Shown: piece by piece, positions 11,481-23,960 of the stretch
Position numbering within the stretch: the stretch's first letter is position 1
Layout of the letters: the number at the start of each line of letters is the position of its first letter
From: Pisaster brevispinus
Taxonomy: Eukaryota; Echinodermata; Asteroidea; Forcipulatida; Asteriidae
NCBI GenBank assembly: GCA_023634235.1
Contig: JAMKCF010000008.1
Location: forward strand, 13,979,676-14,043,675
Length of the DNA: 64,000 nt
Direction of reading: 5' to 3'
Notes under the pieces: generated by a model
Database searches by the model: none
The model's input: the letters and a program-made list of their open reading frames with translations, nothing else
Told to the model about the DNA's origin: nothing
Position numbers and translations under genes: made by a program

Positions 11481-12460
11481 AACAAGCGAATTCTTCGACT
11501 TACTGGGTCACCAACCGTGCGTGTTTGGCCAGTAGAGTCCTCAATTTACCAGGTCACCAACCGTGCGTGTTTGGCCAGTAGAGTCCTCAATTTACCAGGT
11601 CACCAACCGTGCGTGTTTGGCCAGTAGAGTCCTCACTAACCAGGTCACCAAACGTGCGTGTTCGGCCAGTAGAGTCCTCAAAATACCAGGTCGCCAAACG
11701 TGCGTGTTCGGCCAGTAGAGTCCTCAATATACCAGGTCACCAAACGTGCGTGTTTGGCCAGTAGAGTCCTCAATATACCAGGTCATCAAACGTGCGTGTT
11801 CGGCCAGTAGAGTCCTCAATTTACCAGGTCACCAAACGTGCGTGTTTGGCCAGTAGAGTCCTCATTTTACCAGGTCACCAAACGTGCGTGCTTGGCCAGT
11901 AGAGTCCTCAATATACCAGGTCACCAAACGTGCGTGTTTGGCCAGTAGAGTCCTCAATTTACCAGGTCGCCAAACGTGTGTGTTTGGCCAGTAGAGTCCT
12001 CACTATAAACCAGGTCACCAAACGTGCGTGTTTGACCAGTAGAGTCCTCAATATACCAGGTCATCAAACGTGCGTGTTCGGCCAGTAGAGTCCTCAATTT
12101 ACCAGGTCACCAAACGTGCGTGTTTGGCCAGTAGAGTCCTCATTTTACCAGGTCACCAAACGTGCGTGTTTGGCCAGTAGAGTCCTCATTTTACCAGGTC
12201 ACCAAACGTGCGTGTTTGGCCAGTAGAGTCCTCAATATACCAGGTCATCAAACGTGCGTGTTTGGCCAGTAGAGTCCTCGATTTACCGGGTTACCAAACG
12301 TATGCTTGGCCAGTCGAAGATCTTGATTTACCGGGTTACCAAACGTATGCTTGGCCAGTGGAAGATCTCGATTTATCGGGTCACCAAACGTGGGTAATTG
12401 GCCAGTCGAATTCATTGGTTTACCAGGTGGCCAAACATATCCGTCTGGCCAGCCTGACCT
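11481..12460. repeat. 46-bp minisatellite, about 21 units
   Basis: Unit: ACCAGGTCACCAAACGTGCG followed by TGTTTGGCCAGTAGAGTCCT and CAATTT. Central units are over 90 percent identical. The last four to five units (12290-12455) are diverged, with GTCGAAGATCTTG replacing GTAGAGTCCTC. One unit has an extra 2 bp (near 12003). An 84-codon frame at 12208-12462 is an artefact of 46 bp being read in shifting frames. Confidence 0.95.
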
Positions 12461-13930
12461 GATAGACCCCCGTCTTTATTGATTACGTTTGGGTGTTGTT
12501 GGGGACATTTCACAGCCGCAACTCGTAAGTGGCAATGTTCTGCATTAATACTGGACTTACTTATGAATAAAATATATTGGATGCTGTATGTCGTTGTGCT
12601 GAGACTATGATAGCAATAATGACTGTAGTTTCAAGGACATTTTGGACGAAGGAAAAACAACGGTGGCCGAAGGGGGTCCCCTATTCAATGTCACGCATTA
12701 ATTTTCTAACAACCATGGTATGCAGACATGAAGCTACAAGATGTACACAAGATGCGGCTGTTGCTATAATGACGAGGTTTTTTATAAGGTGCTAAAGTAC
12801 TTCTGCTGTTGCAGGAAGGTTTTGAATTTATTACATATTGCATGCCGCTAGCGAGGCATTCTCATTGCACATTATTCAAGATTCCTGCAACTTACCAAAG
12901 TGGCTACTTCAATGTACTCAACGAATACATTTCATACGCCAGTTCACCTATTTGACACAATCTTCCCACATCAGCTGGACTTTATGAGCATGCAGGACGA
13001 CAAGGTAAAGGAATATTCATAAAAAACATATTTGTATGTGCCCCCCCCCTTTTCAAGGCACCGCCGAGCTGTCGCGGGTGCACGGTCAATTCACGTCGGT
13101 ACCATAGATGTTGTCCCAGGTTATGGCGGGGCACCACGCATGGCTGCCCTTATCACACTGGTTGAGACCGCGTAGAATTTCATAACTCAAGTTATGTATG
13201 ATCGAGGACTAAGGGTCTGTCTACGGATCGATGTCAGCACGTGTGCACGCATACGATCTTCAATATGCTTTGGTTGTTTTTGAGTGAATTTGTGTTTATT
13301 TAGATCAGAAGTTGGCCTGGGGCGATATTAACTGACAGTTTTATTTTCCTGGGAACCAACTAATCCCACTGCGCTCTAGAAATTTCAGAGGAGAAAAGTC
13401 GAGATAATGCTATTGTGGTTTCTGTTACGATCAGCTGAAAAAAAGGGAACAAAAAATGACACAATTGAAAGTCAGCCTCCGCAGAACGCCTTCTTTGCAG
13501 TAATCATAAGAGCATACACTTTGTTCTCTCTGCCTCTAGCCTGTATGGTTGTTGTTTGTGTAACTGTTCTTAAATCTGTTTGGGGAGGGGGGGTGGGTGT
13601 TTTGTAGCTCATATATTTGTTTTGGTAAAAGGTTAATCTATTGATGAGTTTAGTTTAATGCATGATTCTGAATCCCATGTCTCTTCAGAAAGTGATAGTT
13701 TGAATAATGTCATACTTTAAGCTTGGTTGCTACCAGTGCCGAAACTAGGATAACATTGTACGGGGGCGCAAGGGGTGCACCATTTTTTCATTTTATTATT
13801 TTTTTTCGGGGGGGGGGGTGGCACTTCTGGCCAATTTAAACTGTAGTTTCCAATTGCATTTTTCGCAAACAAGCCCCTTTTCAGCGCTTTTGCTATGCCA
13901 TTTGCTATGTTTGGGTTTGATCACAGTAAA
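12460..13930. other. No gene recognised
   Basis: Only short frames and homopolymer runs (13030, 13805). It leads into the SINE head at 13934. Confidence 0.55.
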
Positions 13931-13933
13931 TTG

Positions 13934-14003
13934 ACTGGAGCGGGACTTGAACCAACGACCTCCGGATTAACGTACCGGCGTTCTACCAACTGAGCTATCC
14001 AGC
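13934..14003 (-). repeat. tRNA-like head of a SINE (decayed cloverleaf)
   Basis: Read on the minus strand: GCTGGATAGCTCAGTTGGTA starts it, and TCCAGT ends it, pairing as an acceptor stem. Box A (TAGCTCAGTTGG, 13985-13997) and box B (GGTTCAAGTCC, 13943-13953) are good RNA polymerase III promoter boxes. The anticodon arm would read GTT, but position 33 is C instead of T and the T-stem has a mismatch. It is therefore a SINE head or tRNA pseudogene and not a working tRNA gene. The tail continues leftward, CAATTTACTGTGATCAAACC. Confidence 0.7.
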
Positions 14004-14009
14004 TCTATG

Positions 14010-14665
14010 TTGGCGGTCTCCCTATTAGTCAATATCTTTGTATATTTGCTATTTTTGTAATATATAGATATTATGACGTGAGGGTGAAACAAATATACAT
14101 TTTCTGCGCGTAAAAAGACAAATATTTTTGTATATGATATTGTCACATTAAAGCTTAGAAAATACATGATTTTACTCTGAGTTAATCTCAAGGGGGGCAC
14201 GGACATCAATTGGTTAGTCACTGGTTGCCAGGAAACGAAAACAAAAATGCCTCAAATGTGTTTAAGAAACAACCAAATAAGGTCCGCGTTCATGTGTGCT
14301 GGGTGCTGTCGTGATCTCCAAAACGACTGCTTGGTTACACAGAATATTTCTCTCCAATATCGCCATTCACTCGGCCCCGAGACACAACTAGCAACTCTCG
14401 TGTTCGATACGTCATTTTGAAGCCGATGCTTAATGGCGACACGAGTGCGTGTATGCATTATACTTTGCAGCATCGTACAAAGGGGGGTCAGTGATCTTCT
14501 TGCACCGAGTGACATAGTGTGGTCAATTTGTAGATGGAGAATTGCCCATGTTGTTGGCAAAGACAACATGAGCCTGGAGAGATGGCCACCACAACTCTTC
14601 GGCTACATCTTGTCTCCCAGGATGAAAAGCATATTAAAAGCATTGATTTTTGTTCCCCGTTCCTC

Positions 14666-14698
<33 letters not shown>

Positions 14699-17600
14699 CT
14701 CTCCGCGCTCCCAAAAAGTAGTGTTTCTTCATAGAACCATGTTTAATGCATTGCTTTTCTTTCGACTGTTTTAATTTAAACGCATACATCCAGGAAGATA
14801 CGTAATTGACAAAAATCAATCGCTTTGGGATTAGGTGACCCTTTTTCATTATTTTATTTCGATCTCGATGCAGGCCGCTACTGTGTTATTTTTCCCCCTC
14901 TCTTCATTCTTCGTCGGGATTTTGCATTCAGAAATGGCCGGGGGATGTTCTATTTTGGTTAATTTTTTCTTTCAGTTTGTCCTAAATGTCAAGTTATAAT
15001 AACACAAAAGGGCTTGCACAACAAAAGTACATTTGCGAAGGTGGCTGTCTCATGGCCATCTAACGTTTTATTGTTGAGAAGAAACCAGATTTTGAAGGGT
15101 CTCAGTCCAGTGGGGGGGGGGGGGGGGGATCAAGTCGCAAACTTTCACTTTTATTTTTACATCTCAGACCCACGCACATTTAACTTTACCGTGTATCCAC
15201 GTTGCACTGATGAATTTATTTTAATAAAATGTACGTCCTCATTTCAATGCCCTGCCTAAAAGCTGATAATTTCATGTTCAACTCTAACACTGAGACGATG
15301 GAGTCATAGGAAAGGAAGCTATCGTGGTGATCATTACCATGTACGGGTCACCACTAATCAAACGCCAAGCCTAATTAAACACGGGCAAAATCAGATTTGT
15401 GATGCCCTCATTTTCCAAAAGATAGAGTCTTTATTCAAATGGGGGAAAATGACAAGTCTCTAACGTCACGTTAAATCGGTGAAAAATGCCACTTGATACC
15501 TCCAATAATAATCTTTGTAAAATTCCAAAAACTTTCGATGACGTCACATTTCAAGTTTATACACTGTTGTGCATAAAATGTTTAGTTCATTCCTGAACTT
15601 TGATGATGTTCAATGAAAACGGCATTCATTGAGTGTGACCTTTTGACTGACACAAAAAGCCTTTCATTGAAGGTACAGCCCAATATTTCTTGTTGACGTC
15701 CGATGACGTCATGTTTCAAATATGGACATTTTACACCATTTTAACATGAGGTAAGAGGCTTGCTACCCCACCCCACACACACACTTTTATGAGGATTATA
15801 TATATCTATTTCAAAATGAGTGCATCAGAAAACTTCATTTGACCTTGAAGCCCCTCTTTAATATTTTGTAAATCAAGAACACTTTGTGTTAACAATGATT
15901 TGATAGTTGCTGCTTTACGAAATTGTCGAAACATTGTTTAATATCGTGTCCTATTTCACTTCTGGAGCATTTCGGGTACACTAGGCCCCGATAATTGGCC
16001 CTATTTTGCCCACAAACGTTAGTACCCCCCCCCCCCATGTAGCATAGTGGCCTGTTCATTATAGGTGCTTTTTCATTTGAAATGGAAATGACTGAAGAAA
16101 TAATCGGCTTACATCCCACAATTAAATGTGAAGGTGTCACTGAATATTTAAGATTTTTGTTCAAAACCCTTTTAATTATATATATATTTTTAAATATCTA
16201 ATTATAATGTATCGCTTACTGCTCTGGGAACTCATTTATGGTGTAGTTATTTCTTGTAAAGGAAGGAAATTAAAATTGAATTAAATGGCCGTTGGCTGCA
16301 ACAACAGCGTTAAAGAAAAGGTTTACGGCGTTTTTACTGTCGAAGCCATCAATTCGGACAAGACCAGAAGCGTTGATACAACTGACAGCTCCGACGCCAT
16401 GTTGGTTTTTGCGGGAAAACACCAGCACAGACAACGATTATTAATAACTTACGAGTTTCATGACAGTATCGTGCGAACTGTACTGAAAATGAGGAACACT
16501 CTGGCCCATCTTGTCGGCTAGTATAGCGACACTAAACCGCGTCTCAATTTCTCTGTTTGTACAGCTTTGAATGTTTGAATTTTACACAAGAGTGTAATGG
16601 AAATGAATACAGCATCGAGCGAGGCATTTCATATCCGGCCCAACTATAGTTAGTGTAGTAATAGTTCAATAACTCTACCAAAAGTTCCCGGTCGATGTCT
16701 TACGAGTTTTCTTTTCAATACTTTTGAGTATAAAAAACACCCAGTCCAACTTAACCGGGATTAGAGGGCCACGAATGGAGTAGACGATCCGACAGATTGC
16801 GAGTACACTTTGGCGCCAAAACTACCCCCCTCTGAACACCTGAATTTACAGTTCGAGTGGGCCGGCTAATATACCGCAAACCTTCTAGTCCTTCCTCTTT
16901 CGTATCATAAACTCTTGATCGGATGATTGTCTGGCAAAACGAGCTCAAGACGGCACTGTCAATATATATATATGTTATGGATTGGACAGTTTCGCCGAAC
17001 TAGTTGTGATATTTCCTCCTCTTCCTCCGGATAGATTGCCTATCCCCCCTCATTGACGGCTGCGATACATTCTACTACGAAAACATTCCCGCAGTAAGCA
17101 GTGATTACCCCATATCGACCGCTCGCTGAACAAACACCGGGGCATCTCCTTTCCCTGCCCCGCTGACAAACCTGAGTATTTTACGGTCATGAGGCAGACC
17201 TGTCTCGCGAGGGAAAGGAGGGGGGGGGGGCGCCTCTTGTGTTCTCTATTTGTTTCTTGGGTGGCATTTCTCCTTGATCGATTTGGATGGATTCCAAGTC
17301 GAGCAAAGAGTAGCAAAAAGCATGCTTGATAGTTGAGCTGTCTTGTCAGACGACCCCCCCCACACACGCGCACGCGCAGTAACTGTGAGGAATAAACCGC
17401 GTGTTTCAAGATAGTTATTAGCCCTCACCCCACCACCGACCTCACAATACCATTGTGGGCTGTTAAAAATTCAGGTTTTAAACTATAATGAGACCCTCCG
17501 ACTAGCACCGACTTGAATTCATATTTGAGCTACTCCCTCTTGACTGTTTTTGGAAGTTTTATCTTTGTGCTTACCATATATGGCACGATTAAACTTGTGT

Positions 17601-19400
17601 GTCACGTTAAACCGATGTGTCACATCGGCTTTTTAGATATTTTATTTACGTTTTAAATATAGCTGAAAGAAAACATGTTATCGTTGTCGGTACCCCTTCG
17701 TCCGCTTAGTCAATAACGACGTGATTCCTAGAGATAGTATCAGTCTTAGTAACTGCAATTGGATATCAGGTTTTATTTTGATTGCCGTAATCAAAATAAG
17801 CCTGATAATTTATGAGTGTGTACAAAATATCTCGTCAATGTTTCACTGGTTGGTTGGGTCCTTTAAATTAGGAGAACAAAATGAGATTTTTACTGTTCCG
17901 CAAGACTAATGAAAAAAAAAACACCTAAAGGAACAAACCTATACAGTTGATCACACGGATACACTTGGAGAAAATTGCTGCAGCTCAGACAGAGAGACGA
18001 TCGGGACAGATTTTCATCAGGACATCAATGGTCAGGAGAGTACAGCAGTCCGATTTGGTCAATAAAATGTAATTGTAGGATTTATCTGGGGACAAAATCT
18101 GAACGCAAAACAACTATTTTGTAACCACCTAAGGGTATCGCTCTGTTTGTTCTTCTTTCGTTTGTTCCTGTGAACCACTGGGGCTGCTGTGTTTTGACTC
18201 CATCCTACAGTCTAGACTGTTTGGAGAGGAGTATTGCATCATACCTTCAGCTCCCCTGAGTTATTTTCATCTTCAATGTTTTTTTCTTGTATCCCCCTAC
18301 CAAGAGTGGCTTTTTGGGGGGTCAAATTTACATAATAAGTTTGCTATATCGTGTAGGTTGCCTTTTGATTTAGACAGAGCACCATGTAAGTGGTATTATG
18401 CCATAACAAGCCTGTAAAAACCAATGTATCATGACAATGTTGCCAGACTGTCTTACCTTCTGACCCCTGTCTGGTTTCGTCGATTTACATGGGGGAAAAA
18501 TCAGTCAAGATGTGTGGAAAGACATGCCTGCGTTTTGAGGCAACGTGGCGTGGAAATAACGGGTAAAGGCAATACCAACAATTGTGAACACGTTTTGGAA
18601 ACTACATGCACAATACTGAGACTACAAAGCAAAAAAACAAACAAAAACAAACAAACTTATTCCTTGATTCCATCAAGTCTCACGTTTGAGTTTACCTCAC
18701 CTCACCAGTTGTTGTTCATAGTTTGCAATTAATTGTAACTGTACCAGAGTGCCACTCATACTTTATGGAGTACATGTATACAGAAGTTTACTTCGTCATA
18801 ATAAAAACCATGTTAACGCTATTTACTTACAAAATTCACTATTTATTCAGCGGAAAACTGCGTCCACGATTAAAATATCAACAAACCTGACCTTAATTTC
18901 TTTCTGATTATTTGATTCACCCCTCAAAATATGAAGTTAGATTTCTGTTATTTGTCTAAATACTCACAACCCCAAAATTAATTAAATTAGCGAAACTGGA
19001 ACTTGTTGTGTGTAAATATTTGTGGAAAAAATTTTTGTCTGAAAAAATAAGATAACAATAAAAAAATAATATTCACATCGTATACGGACTGCAACTGTTG
19101 ATACTAAAGTGTAATCTAACACCGGACCCTAACTTCATCCGAGGGTAAACGCGGAGGTAACTAAAAATGATACTCGCTCTAATTTCCTGGGGGGTAGTTA
19201 CAGCGTTTCGCTGGTCAAACACTACAAGCAATTTGTAATTTTAGTCGACAGGTTTCCTCGATATTTATCCAGGAGATCAGGGATACAATACTCTAAAGGG
19301 ACAGTGCTGTTTCGATTTCAGGAAGATAAAACCCTCTTTTAATGGGAGATTTTCTGTAGAATGAAAATTGGTTCTGAATGAGTGTGCACTTTTGTGAGGT
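14010..19400. other. No gene recognised
   Basis: Longest frames are 113-119 codons, all overlapped by frames on the opposite strand. Contains G or C runs at 15110, 16026 and 17218, a CA/CG stretch at 17360, and unassigned DNA. A 78-codon frame at 16285-16521 starts with ATG and has reasonable codon content but no recognised homology. Confidence 0.5.
14660..14705. repeat. CT-rich microsatellite
   Basis: A run of CTCTCTCTCTCTGTCTGTCT type. Both strands give low-complexity frames that are not genes. Confidence 0.9.
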
Positions 19401-19404
19401 ACCC

Positions 19405-19560
19405 TGAATGTATCCCGTACCTGACCTAAATGTAGCCCAACAATGCAGGATGCAAGATTGGGGCCACGTTTAGGTCCAAGTTGCAGTTAGGAAGGTTGGG
19501 GTCCGTTGGGGTTCGGGCTACATTTAGGTGCAAAGTTTGGGGTTCATTGGGGTCCGAACT
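19405..19560. repeat. CTACATTTAGGT-type repeat block
   Basis: Contains CTAAATGTAGCCC and GGGCTACATTTAGGTGC with GGTTGGGGTCCG linkers. Same family as 39590-39935, 40285-40665, 48000-48500 and 60025-60240. Opposite-strand words recur at 20315-20420. Confidence 0.65.
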
Positions 19561-20419
19561 ACAATGACATACAAATAAGGCTACCTGTACGCCTTTAGGG
19601 GCCACACACAGGTCATTGAGTTGAACAGAGTTGTATGTTACCTCACATTAATACCATTTAATCAATGAAACAAGTCTAGGTTTATTTGTTTACGTGTAAA
19701 ATTAGATTTCAAATGCCTCTGCATAAATTATGATGTTGCTTTAATCTGTCAGTTTAATTATGTCACTTATTATGTAGCATAATTTCCGTATAAAATGTCA
19801 GTCCGGTTTACGTGCGCGTACTAATAAAAAAATCAGTATCAAACGGCAGACATAATCGTGTATTTTGATTAAAATCGAGCAGGCGTTGGCACTTCCTGGC
19901 ATTATCGAATCCTGAAAATATAATTATGAAGGGGCAATCCAAGAAAAACAGCCAAACAATATAGATCGCAGAGTCGCAAATTGGAACATGAAATCCTGAT
20001 GTATAAAATTATGTGTAGAGAAGGATCGTTCAGAACGTGGCGAGTTCGATACACTGGAGTAATTTGGACGAGGTTGCAACTGTTTAAGACGTCCGGTAAT
20101 CAGGTTAGCGTTGAGCAATTGCAACCCTCTCCCCATTGATCTGGTCTGTTGGGAATTCAATAGGACGGGGATAATTTGGTTAGTTGGGGTTGGTCTCTGT
20201 GTATACATACTCTGAGGCCAGGAAAGAGAGAGTGGGAGAGAATCCGTCGACGTCCGGCAGGCCTGGTGGACTGTAAACAAACAAGGAGATTCGGAATATA
20301 CACGACTGAGCGGCACCTAAATTTAGCCGGAATGTAGCTCAAATGTAACCGGGCAGCACTTGAGGCATAGGGTTGGAGTAACTTTTTTTTTTTTAAAGAA
20401 CCTGGGCTACATTTAGGGT

Positions 20420-21820
20420 TCGTTCGCCCAACTGACCGAATCCGAGGTATAGTGGTGTTGAAGAGGAATGCGTGGTGTGGTGAAGTGGTTCACGGGCACG
20501 GGCAGATTGCTACAGGCCGCGCCCGTGGTCATCGTATTTGCTCATAGGTCACGCTTTAAGCTGGTTCCCATTTCACAAAGCTGATAAGCACAAAATACAA
20601 GAACTGCTTAGTATCTTAGTTTGCTTAACAGTTTACCCCAAAAATGCAAGAAGTTTTCGTTTTTTTAAATATATTTTTATTCTGAAGTGGTATTCAGTGC
20701 GAAAAAAAAAAAAAAACAATTTTGATGTCTTTCACAGTTGAACTGCAAAAAAGGCTACCCGTCGAGACGATAAAAACAGAGTTATCTTTTGCAATCTGTA
20801 ATGCTCAAGGCTTCAACATTCTTGTCTTGGTTATTAAATTACTCTATTGCATTTTGTCATCCACCAACTATGTCATTTCGAAAGTTAAATGTCACTAAAT
20901 CTAATCTTTGAAAAATTAAAAAGATTTGTTTTACCCCTCATGTTTGATACTTAGTCGCGGCAAATAAAATTATCGACCAATTTATAGACCTGGTGAAAAT
21001 GTCACTGGTGAAATGAGACACGTTTAAAGAAACCTGATATTTATCCGAAATCTTTGAAAGCTTTAATGACGTTAGTTTGGATGCACGTGTTGCTTTTGTA
21101 ATAATGAGGATCCTGTAAACGGGAACCGATCCGATAAATTAACAGTGTTTCTTTTAAAGTCACATTGCACGAGTTTCATGGCAATGACTCGTGAAAGAAG
21201 CGAAACGGGGGGGGGGGGGGGGCGCTAGCCCTCCGTTCTTTTTTCTAGCCCCTCCCCCCCAAAAAGAAAAGAAAAGAAAAGAAAACAAAACAGGGTCGAT
21301 GGAAAAAAAGAAGATACATGTTGAACGCGACTTGACACAGGAACTACTCCTACATGCTGACAAAGTTGTCGATGAGTTTGCCCGAAAAGGACGCCGCATT
21401 AATTTCATTATTGACATAGACATGAGCTTTTCTTTACGCATTTCATTAATGAAGTAGACATGAGCTTTTTCAGACAATGTAGTTTATATGCCTAGCCAAC
21501 AATATAAGTCATCAAAGTCACTTATAGTTACACCAATGCGAGCTTTTGTCCACCGTTACGGAGTCAAAATTTGCAACATCTGCATCATGCATCGTATGAT
21601 TAGTGTAACTTTGTACTTATTACACGCCAAATATATAACAAAAGCCGGTGCAAAAAAAACCCCCAAACCCAACCCCCTTAATAAATGGCCCATAGCTTTC
21701 TCGGATTGGCGGGGTTAAATAAAGGTATCTTGGGGAAAAGAGAGCATGAACACAAAGTGGCTTCGCTTGTCATTAAATGACGAATACTTGTAGCAGTCGT
21801 AGTCTCGCTTTCAATACTGC
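20420..21820. other. No gene recognised
   Basis: Contains a poly-A run near 20702, a G run at 21208 and an AAAAG repeat near 21262. Frames on both strands over 21160-21480 come from these low-complexity tracts. Confidence 0.55.
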
Positions 21821-22190
21821 CCCTCCCATCTCGATCCAAAGAGGTACGAGTATAGTGGGTGTTTCGAAAACAGTACCATTGACGTACCTTATCTTGAATC
21901 AAAGAGGGTAATCAGGTTTCGACAGCAATAGTCATACCCGTAGGACTTTTGACAACTTCACTGAAGTCGCACCTTACCGGAGGAGGGTAACCGTACCGGT
22001 AACATGAGTTTTGACTTGTTGCTGGTATACTTTATCTTGATTCATATTGAGTATTAATCACACTAAAGCAGCAGCAGCTAAGACTACTTATGCTGTAGAA
22101 GGTCGTGATCCATAGAGGTCAATCATACCCGCGGCAGTATGTTTCAACAACATTGCCGAGGAAGTAACCACACCTTACTCTTTTACTAAA
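21820..22190. repeat. Degenerate tandem array, about 140-bp period (left block)
   Basis: The word TATCTTGATTCA, with variants, occurs at 21888 and 22031, with weaker matches at 21828 and 22172. Spacing between the two clear copies is 143. Nearby AGTAGCAGCAG and ACCGGAGGAGGGTAA words are shared with the right block. Confidence 0.5.
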
Positions 22191-23559
22191 CATCAAGTTG
22201 TCCCCAATGCGGCGGGGTAAACTTTAAATGGGCACGGCGTGATTTACAGTACACTGACGCACAGCCTGTCGTCCCGCGGTGGCAGTTAATTTCCTTGTAG
22301 CTGATGAGTGACGATCTTATGTCGCCGCGATGATTTTTTTCTACCGATATGATTGACCTTGAAGTAGATATAACATGAAAGTGATAGGAGTCTGATTATA
22401 TTGGAGACCGCCGGGGGCCTGAATTGAATGCAATCTTAGCAGACGCAGCGTTTTTGACGATCCAATTAAATTGGCTGTTTGTGCAGGATGATATTTCCTA
22501 TATACGGTTTATGAGCTGAAAGCTTTACAAAACTGACATTTGTTTAATGGTGCAACAAGCTTGGTTTGGTACAGAACAGATAGGTCAACACATAAAAGGT
22601 TTTATATTGCGAGGGTAAATGAAACGGCCTTTCTGTTTTCATTAATTTTGTTATAAGGGGTTAGTTTTAAAAGAGTTTGGTATAAACGGTTTGTTATTTT
22701 TGAAGCGCATGTTTTGATTTTGAGATATCAAAAAATGTGAAAGAGTGAAATCAATTATGTAGCTGGAGGAAAACAGTCTCGAGGGGTGATACGGAATCCC
22801 ATGCTTAACAGTGTAAGGGTGTATGATACTGTTGCATCATATTAAGGCCCTTAGGCGAGCAGGGAAAAAAGTTTAACCGGAACACACTAACATTGTTCAA
22901 AAAGCCGAAAGACTGGCCGTGAGATCGCCTCTCACTTGGGAGTGAGAATCAGTTAAAGTGTGACAGACTGCAGACGACTTTGGAAGCGTCATGTTGGTTT
23001 TAAAGTTGAGGGAGGGGAAGGAAGAAAGAGGGGGAAATGGGAAATGTAGATATGGGTTGGAGGGGAATTGTGGGGAAGGGAATCCAGTTGGATTGCACGG
23101 TTTGCTTAAGATATGGTATAAAACTTCTGGACAATTTTGGGTTTTGTTTTCAATAAATAAAAGAAGTAAAAGTCCCAAAGAAGATAGTATCTATTGTGCC
23201 CCATATGGACATATATTGAGCAAGTCACACGCATTACTAAACCAGCTTGTGTAGGAAGGGGCTTGGCTTAAAACGGAGTAACCTGCGATAACACAATTTG
23301 GGAAGTCGGGTGGTGATGGGGAAAGAAAGAGACGGAGTAGGGGAGGGGTCAACTTGTTGCCTTGCCGCTGGTCTACCCAACCGGTCTCTGGTTAATAACA
23401 GTGTGCGTAAGGGAGTGCGGAACATTGAAACTGCATCCAGCGGTGGCCATTGACAGTCTGGAAAGCAGACGGAGATGTTAAACTTTACATGTTGGCATAC
23501 GGCAGTCAACCATCCCCTGCTAGCTTATGGTGTAATGGTCGTTTTGTGTACAAGACTAG

Positions 23560-23960
23560 CGATACGTAGATCCCAGTATAAGAGAAATCCGTGGGCGATC
23601 AGTCTTTCGGAGTTTTCTCTTAAATATTCAGCAGCAGCACCCTTATACCCGATGTTGCACTATATCTTGATTCAAAGATACTACGCATACAAGTGGCAGG
23701 AGTTTTGTTTCATTATTCACAGCTCGAGTCCGTTAGAGTAAAAGTTCCTCAGTAGTAGCAGCATTTTGGCAACTGGATATCCGTTTCGGCTTTGCCTTAT
23801 CTTGATTCAAAGAGAGTAAAGCATATCAGCGGTTGTACTTCTGCCAGCAAATACTCTTACTTACACTGGGAGCAAAAGGGAGCAGCACTATAAAGATGCA
23901 GTCTTGCAAACATGACAAAAATACTGTACTTTATCTTGATTCAACGAGTAGCAATTTTGT
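23560..23960. repeat. Degenerate tandem array, about 135-bp period (right block)
   Basis: TATCTTGATTCAAAGA occurs at 23662 and 23797 and TATCTTGATTCAACGA at 23933, spaced about 135 bp. Each is preceded by AGCAGCA or AGTAGCAGC words. The same motif as the left block 1.4 kb away suggests one array split by other DNA (22200-23560). Confidence 0.6.

Noticed and set aside
11481..12460. CRISPR array
   Set aside because: Units are contiguous with no unique spacers, and the genome is eukaryotic.
12208..12462. 84-codon frame with repeated Trp-Pro-Val-Glu
   Set aside because: Product of the 46-bp minisatellite.
13934..14003. Functional tRNA gene with GTT anticodon
   Set aside because: C at position 33, mismatched D and T stems, and a SINE-like tail; treated as a SINE head.
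16285..16521. 78-codon ATG frame
   Set aside because: Looks coding-like but no domain, promoter or splice evidence was seen.
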